The translations under genes and the position numbers were made by a program. A DNA stretch of 64,000 nucleotides from the NCBI GenBank assembly GCA_964601895.1, contig CAZROT010000003.1:186001-250000 (forward strand), in the 5' to 3' direction. The notes beneath the pieces were generated by a model that saw only the letters and a list, made by a program, of their open reading frames with translations, was not told the origin of the DNA and made no database searches. Origin of the DNA: CAZROT01 sp964601895. Its GTDB lineage: Bacteria > Pseudomonadota > Gammaproteobacteria > Enterobacterales > Enterobacteriaceae. This document shows positions 8,957 to 17,601 of the stretch, piece by piece (positions within the stretch are counted from its first letter, which is position 1; the number at the start of each line of letters is the position of its first letter).

Positions 8957-9635
8957 ATCATTACCTCATACTATTTTAATAGAAGGAGTAATTAAATTAT
9001 AAGTTAAATAATATTTACATAATTGTAAACATCAAGTGATTTATAGCAAAAAATATTGCCGTTACCTGAAATATTTATTCAGCAAAGGAAAGAAAAGAAA
9101 AGGAAAATTCAGGTACGCAGCTCAGAGAAATATCCTGCAAAAAACACTTCACCGGAGACACAAGAGCGCTTCTGGCGGAATGCATCACTCATTTAAGACG
9201 ATGTAACCGCTGTCACTTTTTTTAACAAAGGGCAGGAAATTTACCAGGCAGTCACTGCTGTCTGCTGCTATCTGAGTATCAGCTTGTAATAACAGATTTT
9301 TCCTGACTAAAATCCAGGCATTATCAGCAAAAGCAAAATTATTGTTTGATTTTTTATAATTGCATAATAATAAAAAGCTTTTTATAAAAAGCTGAGAATA
9401 GCGGCAAACAGCACTTATGCAGCGCCAGTTCTCGATTCAGCACAGTTCTCTAAACCTAATACACAACGTTATCCACAGGAATAGTGGATAAGTCACTGAA
9501 CGCCCCATGCCGCAAGATCTGCAGGGAGAAAAACCACAGGATAAAAACTGACGCAGAATCTGACATTCATAAATATTAAGAACAGCCTGTCATCAATCCC
9601 CTGACTCTCTGCCTGGGTGCTTTGTTTTACCATGT
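8957..9635. other. Long intergenic region with palindromes and a DnaA-box pair
   Basis: About 680 bases without a gene. Seen here: an 18-bp perfect AT-rich palindrome AGCTTTTTATAAAAAGCT (9376-9393), and an 8-bp inverted repeat TTATCCAC (9469-9476) / GTGGATAA (9484-9491) whose left arm is part of the perfect DnaA box TTATCCACA. The pilus promoter must lie at the left end. No clear terminator for the bio operon was found. Confidence 0.6.
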
Positions 9636-10331
9636 TTATCGTGCAGATTTCATTAACATACTCAGATTAAGGTATTGTTCGATATCACCGTGGTACTTAA
9701 GGGCAGGTAAATACGGCACCACACCTAAGAACGGTACCGGTAACAGCACAGACCGCAACGTCGTCACATATTCGGTATAGCAGTTCATGTCAGGACTTAA
9801 CGTATTGGCTATCCAGCCCACTAAAACGAGTCCCTGTTGTAAAATCGCCTGAGTGGTCAGCATGGCATGATTGATACAACCCAGTTTTATGCCGACGACG
9901 AGAATAACAGGCAGAGCTTCCTGTCGCACCCAATCGGCAAAAGTATGATTCATTGAAAGTGGGGTGTACCAGCCACCTGCCCCTTCAACCAGTATCCAGT
10001 CAGCCCGTTTTTTTAACCTGTGTAATCCCTGCGATAATTCATTTAATTCAATTACTTGACCCTGAAGGTCACTGGCAATATTTGGCGCTGTTGCCTCCCT
10101 CAACGTTACCGGATTAACTTCCTGATAATCCGGGTTGATATTACTCTGTAACTGTAAAGCAAGTGCATCTGCATTGCGCAGCCCATCAGGCGTCATCTCA
10201 CTTCCGGACGCTACGGGCTTGTAACCGGCTGCACGATAATGACGCGCTGCCGCGGCACGCAATAATCCGCAACTCACCAGCGTTTTACCCACATCAGTGT
10301 CGGTCCCGGTTACAAACCAGCAATCAGTCAC
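9636..10331 (-). CDS. bioD: Dethiobiotin synthetase
   Basis: BioD makes dethiobiotin from 7,8-diaminopelargonic acid, CO2 and ATP, the penultimate step of biotin synthesis in the cytoplasm. The P-loop GTDTDVGKT is at residues 9-17, KPVASG carries the conserved substrate-side lysine, and VEGAGGWYTPL is the family loop. At 231 residues it is full length. It overlaps bioC by eight bases and is the last gene of bioBFCD. E. coli has uvrB next to bioD; here the pilus operon and a long gap lie between them. Confidence 0.97.
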   Translation of the reverse strand: MTDCWFVTGTDTDVGKTLVSCGLLRAAAARHYRAAGYKPVASGSEMTPDGLRNADALALQLQSNINPDYQEVNPVTLREATAPNIASDLQGQVIELNELSQGLHRLKKRADWILVEGAGGWYTPLSMNHTFADWVRQEALPVILVVGIKLGCINHAMLTTQAILQQGLVLVGWIANTLSPDMNCYTEYVTTLRSVLLPVPFLGVVPYLPALKYHGDIEQYLNLSMLMKSAR

Positions 10332-11106
10332 GGTGAATCACTCCATAAACCAGCTGATATGTCAATGGATAATACCCCCGTCCGCATACATGAGCAGAAG
10401 CCAGATGTGACAACTGTCGCCTGCCAGTCAATCCTGCTGAATGCGCCTGATAACGATGTGTCGCACCAATATTTTTTAATGAACGCATCAGCGAAATAAC
10501 ATCAGGAAATAGCTGCTGACAGGATTGCATGACCAGCTGAGTCTGATAGTAACGACAGGCTGTTTTTATCTGTGCCATCGATAAAAATTCATTAACATGC
10601 CGCTGACCATCAACCTGCTGCCATGCATCGCCCAGGGTGCTTAACGACCCTTGAGCCAGTGTGGAAAATAAAATCAGCCCCCCTGGCCGGGTAACCCGAT
10701 ACAGCTGCTCCAGCGCTACACTAAGTTCACACCACTGCAGTACCAGATTGCTGAAACAGATATCAAAAGAAGCAGCACTAAAAGGTAACTGTTCAATATC
10801 ACCCAACACATAATGGTCTGCTGAATTATGACGACGCGCACAGGCAAGCATACCTTGCGCCAAATCCACTGCTGATACTTTTTTACCCATGGAATGCCAG
10901 CGGCGACTGAAATAACCGGTACCGCATCCTGCATCCAGCACCCGATTACCCGTATGATGCAAACCAGAACGTAATAACCGTTCTCCCGTCTGCTGTTGTA
11001 ATAACGCTGCCATGTCATAGGTATCTACAGCACGATTGAATGCCGCTGCAATAGCCCGTTTATGCCCTGGTTTAACAGAAAATCTACCGAACGGCGCAGA
11101 CATCAT
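10324..11106 (-). CDS. bioC: Malonyl-ACP O-methyltransferase
   Basis: BioC methylates malonyl-ACP with S-adenosylmethionine, disguising it so that fatty acid synthesis can build the pimeloyl chain of biotin. The SAM-binding motif VLDAGCGTGYFSR lies near residue 60, and DICFSNLVLQWC and RVTRPGGLILFST are the later class I methyltransferase motifs. The length of 260 residues is normal. It overlaps bioF by 23 bases and bioD by eight, so translation is probably coupled. A second methionine directly follows the first; either could be the start. Confidence 0.95.
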   Translation of the reverse strand: MMSAPFGRFSVKPGHKRAIAAAFNRAVDTYDMAALLQQQTGERLLRSGLHHTGNRVLDAGCGTGYFSRRWHSMGKKVSAVDLAQGMLACARRHNSADHYVLGDIEQLPFSAASFDICFSNLVLQWCELSVALEQLYRVTRPGGLILFSTLAQGSLSTLGDAWQQVDGQRHVNEFLSMAQIKTACRYYQTQLVMQSCQQLFPDVISLMRSLKNIGATHRYQAHSAGLTGRRQLSHLASAHVCGRGYYPLTYQLVYGVIHRD

Positions 11107-12241
11107 GTAACACTTCCACTAAGTAATTAATATCTTCTGTCTGGTGCAGGGCTGTCAGGCTAATACGTAGCCGGGCACGCCCTGGCGGCACAGTCGGTGG
11201 ACATATGGCAGTCACCCATAAACCACGCTCACGCAAACGCTGTGCCAGTAAAACAGCACGTTGATTATCACCTGTCAATAACGGTTGAATGGCTGTATCA
11301 GAGGGTACAAGTTCCAGCGGTAATCCGTTAACCGCCAGACGGAACTGCGCAATGCGTTGTTGCAACCTCTGACGCCGCTCGTCAGCCTCCTGAACGCGCA
11401 ACAAGGCCGCACTAAGTGCACAGGCCTGTGCAGGCGGCATTGATGTGCTGTATATCAGATGACGGGAAAACTGCAGCAGGTATTCGGCCGATGAAATATC
11501 ACAGAGTATGGCCGCACCCGCGACACCAAAAGCTTTACCAAAAGTCACCACAAGTAACTGTGGCTTGATACCCTGCTGCCAGCAACTGCCACGACCGCCT
11601 TCTCCGCGTACACCAATACCATGAGCATCATCGACTAACAGCCAGGATCCACTGGCAGTGACACACTGATATAATTCCGGTAGTGGCGCACTGTCACCCT
11701 CCATGCTAAATACCCCTTCCGTAATGACCAGTGTCTCACCACTGCAGGGTTTATTCAGTAATCGTTGCAGGGATTCGGGCTGATTGTGATGAAAACGCCT
11801 GAGCACAGCGGGAGACTGGACGGCAGCTTCCAGTAATGAAGCATGACTGAAACGATCAGCCAGTATCCTGTCACCTCTGGTTGTCAGAGCAGCCAGTAAT
11901 GCCTGATTAGCACAATAGCCAGAAGTGAACAGCAGGGCTCGGGGATAACCCAGCCATTCTGTTAACTGCTGCTCAAATCTGGCATGCACTTGCGTAAAAC
12001 CAGTGACATGACCTGATCCTCCACTGCCCACGCCATAACAGGCTGCTCCCTGTTGCCATGCAGCAATAACACCAGAGTCATTGCACAACCCGAGATAGTC
12101 ATTACTGGAAAAATTAAGGTATGTCTGATTATCTGTGTGTAAAAAACGACCATGACTACGCCTGACAGGCTGGCGGGTACGCCAGTAACCCTGAAGTCGA
12201 CGTTGTGTTAACTGATGCTCCATTCTCTGTAACCAGCCCAT
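11084..12241 (-). CDS. bioF: 8-amino-7-oxononanoate synthase
   Basis: A PLP-dependent enzyme that condenses pimeloyl-ACP (or -CoA) with L-alanine to give 8-amino-7-oxononanoate (KAPA). Landmarks are the N-terminal YLNFSSNDYLGL, the GSGGSGHVTGF loop, DDAHGIGVRG, and TFGKAFGVAG with the pyridoxal-phosphate lysine. It is 385 residues long, as in E. coli. Its ATG shares one base with the bioB stop (TGATG), a tight operon junction. No defects were seen. Confidence 0.97.
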   Translation of the reverse strand: MGWLQRMEHQLTQRRLQGYWRTRQPVRRSHGRFLHTDNQTYLNFSSNDYLGLCNDSGVIAAWQQGAACYGVGSGGSGHVTGFTQVHARFEQQLTEWLGYPRALLFTSGYCANQALLAALTTRGDRILADRFSHASLLEAAVQSPAVLRRFHHNQPESLQRLLNKPCSGETLVITEGVFSMEGDSAPLPELYQCVTASGSWLLVDDAHGIGVRGEGGRGSCWQQGIKPQLLVVTFGKAFGVAGAAILCDISSAEYLLQFSRHLIYSTSMPPAQACALSAALLRVQEADERRQRLQQRIAQFRLAVNGLPLELVPSDTAIQPLLTGDNQRAVLLAQRLRERGLWVTAICPPTVPPGRARLRISLTALHQTEDINYLVEVLHDVCAVR

Positions 12242-13284
12242 CAGATATCTGTATTACAGGTAGTTATCGCAGTCGCATCGACAGTTTCTTTGCCATCATT
12301 CAGTGGAAACTGTGCCTGAACAGGGCCACATTCAATCCCGGCCTGCTGCAGTTTCAGCCCCAGTCTGGCAAATAATTGCCGGTCCTTATCTTCACTGGCA
12401 TTGGGGGTCGTTAATAATTTATTGCCATAAAAAATCGAATTAGCACCAGCCATAAAACACAATGCCTGGGTCTGTTCACTCATCTTTTCACGCCCGGCAG
12501 ACAGACGAATATAAGCCCTGGGCATCATTAAACGGGCCACTGCAATGGTACGAATAACATCAAATGCATCGATATCAGCATTGTTTTCCAGCGGCGTTCC
12601 CTTTACCCTGACTAACCTGTTGATGGGCACACTTTCAGGGGGCTCTGGCAGGTTTGCCAGCTGTACCAGCAGGCCCGCACGATCCACTGCCGTTTCACCC
12701 AGCCCGACAATGCCACCGCAACATACCTTGATACCCGCCATACGTACGTTATTGAGCGTATCCAGGCGCTCCTGATAACTACGGGTGCTGACAATATTGG
12801 GGTAAAATTCCGGCGACGTATCAAGGTTATGATTATAATAATTCAGACCCGCCTCACCGAGGCGCTGACTCTGTTCAGCACTCAGCATGCCCAGCGTCAT
12901 ACAGGTTTCCAGTCCCAGCGCTTTCACGCCTTTTATCATCTGCTCAAGGCAGGGCATATCGCGCCGATGCGGCCGGCTCCAGGCTGCACCCATACAAAAA
13001 CGAGTACTCCCTGCAGCTTTTGCCTGACGGGCAGCCGTGAGTACCTGTTCGACCTGCATCAGCGGGGTATTTTCCAGATTGGTTTTATAACGCGCACTCT
13101 GTGGACAGTATTTACAATCTTGTGGGCAGGCTCCGGTTTTTATCGACAGCAGACTACTGACCTGTATCTGAGAGGGGAGAAAATACTCACGGTGCATACA
13201 CTGCGCTTCAAAAACCAGTTCCAGTAATGGCTTATCAAATAATACCTTAGCCGCAGCAACAGTCCATAACGTCCTTTCTGACAT
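12241..13284 (-). CDS. bioB: Biotin synthase
   Basis: A radical-SAM enzyme that inserts sulfur into dethiobiotin to close the thiophane ring. The CxxxCxxC motif CPQDCKYC at residues 53-60 ligates the [4Fe-4S] cluster, and CMTLGM and YYNHNLDTSPE are conserved around the second, [2Fe-2S] site. The 347 residues are typical. It is the first gene of bioBFCD and is divergent from bioA across a shared BirA operator. The ring-forming step depends on Isc/Suf cluster supply, which is not encoded in this window. Confidence 0.98.
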   Translation of the reverse strand: MSERTLWTVAAAKVLFDKPLLELVFEAQCMHREYFLPSQIQVSSLLSIKTGACPQDCKYCPQSARYKTNLENTPLMQVEQVLTAARQAKAAGSTRFCMGAAWSRPHRRDMPCLEQMIKGVKALGLETCMTLGMLSAEQSQRLGEAGLNYYNHNLDTSPEFYPNIVSTRSYQERLDTLNNVRMAGIKVCCGGIVGLGETAVDRAGLLVQLANLPEPPESVPINRLVRVKGTPLENNADIDAFDVIRTIAVARLMMPRAYIRLSAGREKMSEQTQALCFMAGANSIFYGNKLLTTPNASEDKDRQLFARLGLKLQQAGIECGPVQAQFPLNDGKETVDATAITTCNTDI

Positions 13285-13337
13285 GCTGACATCTCCGTCA
13301 ACAAAAAAGTGTCGTCAGTGTAGATAAAGCTGCTATA

Positions 13338-13370
13338 TTGTCAACATTATTATAATAAAATGGTTTACAA
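13338..13370. promoter_or_regulatory. BirA operator (bioO) between bioB and bioA
   Basis: TTGTCAACA (13338-13346), a 15-base spacer, then GGTTTACAA (13362-13370). This matches the BirA site consensus of TTGTAAACC, 14-15 bases and GGTTTACAA; the right arm is perfect and the left arm has two changes. It sits between the divergent bioB and bioA starts, as in E. coli, so biotinyl-AMP-bound BirA should repress both directions. The weaker left arm could reduce affinity. Confidence 0.88.
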
Positions 13371-13378
13371 TAATCCCC

Positions 13379-14653
13379 GTGACACCTTCTGATATCGAGT
13401 TCGACCAGCATCATATCTGGCATCCTTATACCTCAATGACCAACCCCTTGCCCTGCTGGCCCGTTATCGCTGCCCGAGGCGTTGAGCTGGAGCTGGCTGA
13501 CGGACGACAGTTGATTGACGGCATGTCTTCCTGGTGGGCTACCATTCATGGTTATAACCATCCTGTACTTAATAAAGCGGTCACACAGCAGCTTAAAAAA
13601 ATGTCTCATGTAATGTTTGGTGGGATTACTCACCCTGCAGCTATTGCATTGTGTCGACAGCTCATTGCCATAACGCCCCCCACCCTGAAATCCGTCTTTC
13701 TGGCTGACTCAGGCTCTGTTGCTGTCGAAATTTCGCTTAAAATGGCAGTGCAATACTGGCAGGCAAAAGGACAAAAAAGACAGCGGTTTATAGCGTTACG
13801 CCATGGCTATCATGGCGATACTCTGGGGGCCATGTCAGTGTGTGATCCACAAAATTCAATGCACAGCCTGTATCAGGGCTGGTTACCACAGAATCTGTTT
13901 GCTCCTGCGCCGCAATGTAAATTTAATCAGCCCTGGGAGCCCGATGATATCAGCGCATTGACGCAATTGCTCAGACAGCACCACAAGGAAATTGCTGCCA
14001 TTATTCTTGAACCCATTCTGCAGGGAGCCGGCGGTATGCGCATTTATCATCCGGCTTATTTACACGCCGTACGTCAGCTGTGTGATGAGTACCAGATACT
14101 GCTGATTGCCGATGAAATTGCCACTGGTTTTGGTCGTACCGGTAAGTTATTTGCCTGTGAACATGCACAAATAATACCGGATATACTTTGCCTCGGTAAG
14201 GCACTGACCGGTGGCTATATGACATTGTCTGCAACCCTGACTACACGCGAAATATCCAGCACCATCAGTGATAGTGCACCCGGATGCTTTATGCATGGGC
14301 CCACATTTATGGCAAATCCACTGGCCTGTGCAGTGGCGAGCGCAAATCTGCAGCTTCTCGCTGAAAATCGATGGCAACAACAGGTGGGTGATATAGAAAG
14401 CCAGTTGCAGCATGAACTGTTGCCGCTGATTGCTTCACCTGCAGTCAATGATATTCGTATACTCGGTGCAACGGGGGTTGTTGAAATGAAAGAGCCCGTG
14501 GATATGGCACATCTGCAACGCCTTTTCGTTGCACAGGGCGTGTGGATAAGGCCATTCGGTAAACTGATTTATTTAACACCGCCTTATATTATCAGGCCAG
14601 AACAACTGACACAGCTTACCAAAGCAATATCTGGTGTTGTGGATTGCATATAA
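13379..14653 (+). CDS. bioA: Adenosylmethionine--8-amino-7-oxononanoate aminotransferase
   Basis: BioA transfers the amino group of S-adenosylmethionine to KAPA, giving 7,8-diaminopelargonic acid. It is a class III PLP aminotransferase of 424 residues. Visible: IWHPYTSM substrate region, GYHGDTLGAMSVCD, LLIADEIATGFGRTG with the PLP aspartate, and CLGKALTGG with the PLP lysine. The start is a GTG (13379); it aligns with the E. coli N-terminus, and an ATG 19 bases upstream is out of frame. No clear ribosome-binding site is visible. It is divergent from bioBFCD. Confidence 0.97.
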   Translation: MTPSDIEFDQHHIWHPYTSMTNPLPCWPVIAARGVELELADGRQLIDGMSSWWATIHGYNHPVLNKAVTQQLKKMSHVMFGGITHPAAIALCRQLIAITPPTLKSVFLADSGSVAVEISLKMAVQYWQAKGQKRQRFIALRHGYHGDTLGAMSVCDPQNSMHSLYQGWLPQNLFAPAPQCKFNQPWEPDDISALTQLLRQHHKEIAAIILEPILQGAGGMRIYHPAYLHAVRQLCDEYQILLIADEIATGFGRTGKLFACEHAQIIPDILCLGKALTGGYMTLSATLTTREISSTISDSAPGCFMHGPTFMANPLACAVASANLQLLAENRWQQQVGDIESQLQHELLPLIASPAVNDIRILGATGVVEMKEPVDMAHLQRLFVAQGVWIRPFGKLIYLTPPYIIRPEQLTQLTKAISGVVDCI

Positions 14654-14657
14654 GCTG

Positions 14658-14690
14658 TTATTGCACTCGCATTCTGTTTCAGTGCGGTAA
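14658..14690. terminator. Possible hairpin between convergent bioA and pgl
   Basis: TTATTGCACT (14658-14667) can pair with AGTGCGGTAA (14681-14690), including two G-U pairs, on the plus strand. It overlaps the last codons of pgl. No T-run follows on either side, so termination here is only a possibility. Confidence 0.3.
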
Positions 14691-15677
14691 TGCCAGAATA
14701 CTTACCCACATAGGGCCCTTACCCACAGGGTAACGGAATAGTTCTGTTAAGCTGCCTGACGCTTTATCAAGGCGATACAGTGCAATATTGTCAGACTTCT
14801 GGCCTGATACAATGACAAAATTACCGCTATTATCAATATTAAAGCCACGTGGCTGAGCTTCTGTCTGATGATGTCCTGTCAGTGTTAGTTTTCTTCCATC
14901 CTGAGAAACGCTGAAAATACTCAGAATACTGGCAGTCCTGTCACTGATATACAGATAGCGGCCGTCTGGGGTGATATGAATGTCTGCTGCCCAGCAGGGG
15001 CCGGCAAAATCGACGGGCATCCCATTGAGCGTTTGCGTCAGGCTATAAATTCCCTCCTTATCAATCTGGTAAACATCCACAGAACTATGTAATTCATTAA
15101 CACAATACGCCACAGCATGATGGGGATGAAAGACCATATGTCTGGGACCCGCACCTTTAGCGGTATTCACCCACTTACGTGTATGGGGACTCAGCCGGCC
15201 ATCCCTGCTGATGGCAAAAATTCTTATCCTGTCTTCTTTCAGACAGGGAACCAGTAAAAATTGCTTTTCAGGAGAAACATTGACTGAATGCGGCGCTGAT
15301 AATCCCTCTATCTGCTGAACAGGGGCATGAACCATACCATCACCATCAACAGGACTGACGCTGATACAGTTACCATTGTATGATGCACAAAATAGAAAAC
15401 GCCCATCAGGATCCAGTGAAATATGGGTAGGACTCGCGGGTAACGGTGCCATGCCATGCTGGGCTAACTGACCATCCGCCATGATACGCCAGCTGATAAC
15501 AGCAAATGTCGGGCGTATGCCTGAATACAGGTAACGCGAATCTGGACTGATAACCATGGGCTGTACCTGACCTGGAACCGCCACCTGCTGTAATAAATTC
15601 AGTGTCCCTTCAGGTGTCAGTTGCCAGACAGAGATCTGCTGACTTTCCGGGCTTGCCACATAAACGACCTGCTTCAT
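14679..15677 (-). CDS. pgl: 6-phosphogluconolactonase, seven-bladed propeller type
   Basis: Hydrolyses 6-phosphogluconolactone in the oxidative pentose phosphate pathway. The 332-residue protein from 15677 (MKQVVYVASPESQQISVW) is of the YbhE beta-propeller family. Repeated blades read SPDSRYLYSG, DPDGRFLFCAS and TPDGRYLYISDRTAS, and GAGPRHMVFHPHHAVAYCVNEL is the conserved active-site region. An upstream in-frame start at 15767 would add 30 non-conserved residues, so the internal ATG matching E. coli is used. It is convergent with bioA. Confidence 0.95.
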   Translation of the reverse strand: MKQVVYVASPESQQISVWQLTPEGTLNLLQQVAVPGQVQPMVISPDSRYLYSGIRPTFAVISWRIMADGQLAQHGMAPLPASPTHISLDPDGRFLFCASYNGNCISVSPVDGDGMVHAPVQQIEGLSAPHSVNVSPEKQFLLVPCLKEDRIRIFAISRDGRLSPHTRKWVNTAKGAGPRHMVFHPHHAVAYCVNELHSSVDVYQIDKEGIYSLTQTLNGMPVDFAGPCWAADIHITPDGRYLYISDRTASILSIFSVSQDGRKLTLTGHHQTEAQPRGFNIDNSGNFVIVSGQKSDNIALYRLDKASGSLTELFRYPVGKGPMWVSILALPH

Positions 15678-15873
15678 TACAATAATTCCCCACAATAAGT
15701 GAATAGCGGATACATGACAGCTTAAAGAATCAGCGGCAAAATAACTTGGTTTGTCAATTTTTAACAAACTCAGACCTTGTTACTTAGGTTATATTATTAC
15801 TGTTACCATAATTACTTAAGAAAATTGTGCGCGGAATCAAAAAAGACCAACTATAAAGAAAGAGGATGATTTC

Positions 15874-16698
15874 ATGTGGGATAGTCTCGCAATCTCTTTG
15901 GGCCTGTTACCCTTTAACCGGCGATTAGCATTGCTATTACTGGTTTTTGTATTATGCCTTGCCGTTTTTCATAATATCCTGACACCTGTCGCGATAGTTT
16001 TTTTTATACTCATGTCTACTGTCAGCCTGTTATTATATCACTATCGCCCGACACTCAGCCCTGTGGTCGCCTTATGTTTAGAACTGCTACTCGTAGCAGG
16101 CGTCATTGCCCTGTTTTTTCATTTAATTCCTGGAATTAATAACCGCAAACTGCTGAGTAATGTTTATGTCAGCCCATCGAGTGCCCCTTTTACGCTTTAC
16201 TATAATTTCGATAAGGCATTGATCCCGTTTTTCCTGCTTTTCTGCCTGCCCAGCCTGTTTATCACCAGCCGCCGTAAATCTGTCAGGAAGTCAGCATGGC
16301 TTATATTAATGCTGTGCATACCTGCGCTACTATCGCTGGCTGTAATGGCAGGAGGACTGAAGCCGGAATTCCATATCCCTCCGTGGACAGGGTCATTTAT
16401 TATTGCTAACCTCTTTTTTGTCTGCATTGCAGAAGAAGCATTATTTCGTGGCTATCTGCAACAGCGGCTGCAACGGCAACTGGGCCCATGGCCCGCATTG
16501 ATAATATCGACCCTGCTATTTGGCATGAGTCATTTTTACGGCGGCCCTATCCTGATGACCTTTGCTGCTCTGGCTGGCATTATCTATGGTATCGCCTGGA
16601 TGTGGAGTGGGCGTCTGTGGGTTGCGGTGTTATTTCATTTTAGTCTCAACATGCTGCATCTGCTCTTTTTCACTTATCCCTTTTATCACAAGGGGTGA
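15874..16698 (+). CDS. CPBP family intramembrane metalloprotease
   Basis: A 274-residue integral membrane protein with about seven to eight hydrophobic segments. The C-terminal half carries the CPBP (CAAX-protease and bacteriocin-processing, Abi) motifs: EE at residues 187-188 with R192 (EEALFRGYL), H220 (FGMSHFYGG) and HFSLN at 255-259. These are the expected glutamyl/metal catalytic residues. Relatives process prenylated or other membrane substrates or give bacteriocin immunity; the substrate here is unknown. It stands alone between pgl and gpmA, preceded by an AGAGGATG ribosome-binding site. Confidence 0.87.
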   Translation: MWDSLAISLGLLPFNRRLALLLLVFVLCLAVFHNILTPVAIVFFILMSTVSLLLYHYRPTLSPVVALCLELLLVAGVIALFFHLIPGINNRKLLSNVYVSPSSAPFTLYYNFDKALIPFFLLFCLPSLFITSRRKSVRKSAWLILMLCIPALLSLAVMAGGLKPEFHIPPWTGSFIIANLFFVCIAEEALFRGYLQQRLQRQLGPWPALIISTLLFGMSHFYGGPILMTFAALAGIIYGIAWMWSGRLWVAVLFHFSLNMLHLLFFTYPFYHKG

Positions 16699-16839
16699 TC
16701 AGCACAGTATGCTCATCGCCGTATTATCCACAATAATTAACAACGATGGTATTGCCGCTCACAATGACACATCACTATATACTTAATAAATAAGATGGCT
16801 ATTATTGATAGTACAATATCATGGTAAGGAGATGACATA

Positions 16840-17601
16840 ATGACTACCACGAAACTTGTGCTTGTAAGGCACGGTGAAAGTGAATGGAACAGGGAAAATC
16901 GTTTTACTGGCTGGACTGACGTTGAATTGTCCGATAAAGGGCGTAGCGAAGCAAAGCAGGCAGGGCAGCTACTGAAGCAGGAAGGATTTTTCTTTGATTT
17001 TGCTTATACCTCAGTGCTGAAACGCGCCATCCACACATTGTGGGCTATTCTTGATGAGCTTGATATGCCATGGCTGCCCGTAGAAAAATCCTGGCGACTG
17101 AACGAGCGTCATTATGGTGCACTGCAGGGTTTAGATAAAGCAGAAACAGCGGCTAAATATGGCGATGATCAGGTTAAGTTATGGCGCCGTGGCTTTGCAA
17201 TTACCCCGCCAGAATTGTCGATAGATGACCCACGTTTTCCGGGACATGATCCCCGTTATAGAAAATTAACTGCGCGCGAACTCCCGTTAACTGAAAGTCT
17301 GGCTTCTACCATCGAGCGGGTTATCCCTTACTGGAACAGCAATATTAAACCACGTCTCGCCAGTGGTGAGCGGATTATTATCACTGCACATGGTAATTCG
17401 CTGCGTGCCTTAATCAAATATCTGGACAACCTGAGTGAAGAAGAAATTCTTGAACTGAACATACCTACTGGGGTGCCACTTATCTATGAATTTAATACAC
17501 AACTGAAGCCTGTGAAACACTACTATTTAGGTAATGCCGAAGAAATTGCTAAAAAAGCTGCCGCAGTCGCCATGCAGGGTAAAAGTAAACATACACCATG
17601 A
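16840..17601 (+). CDS. gpmA: 2,3-bisphosphoglycerate-dependent phosphoglycerate mutase
   Basis: Interconverts 3- and 2-phosphoglycerate in glycolysis, with 2,3-bisphosphoglycerate as cofactor. The phosphohistidine motif LVRHGESEWN has H11. LKRAIHTLW and LNERHYGALQG provide the phosphate-binding arginine and catalytic glutamate, and TAHGNSLRAL gives the second histidine. It has 253 residues, and an AAGGAG site lies eight bases before the ATG. Its stop overlaps the zitB start (ATGA), forming a two-gene operon not present in this exact form in E. coli, where the neighbours are separate. Confidence 0.98.
   Translation: MTTTKLVLVRHGESEWNRENRFTGWTDVELSDKGRSEAKQAGQLLKQEGFFFDFAYTSVLKRAIHTLWAILDELDMPWLPVEKSWRLNERHYGALQGLDKAETAAKYGDDQVKLWRRGFAITPPELSIDDPRFPGHDPRYRKLTARELPLTESLASTIERVIPYWNSNIKPRLASGERIIITAHGNSLRALIKYLDNLSEEEILELNIPTGVPLIYEFNTQLKPVKHYYLGNAEEIAKKAAAVAMQGKSKHTP

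Noticed and set aside
9376..9491. Chromosomal origin of replication
   Set aside because: Only one perfect DnaA box and one imperfect copy are present, and no oriC-associated genes such as mnmG, gidB or dnaA lie nearby.
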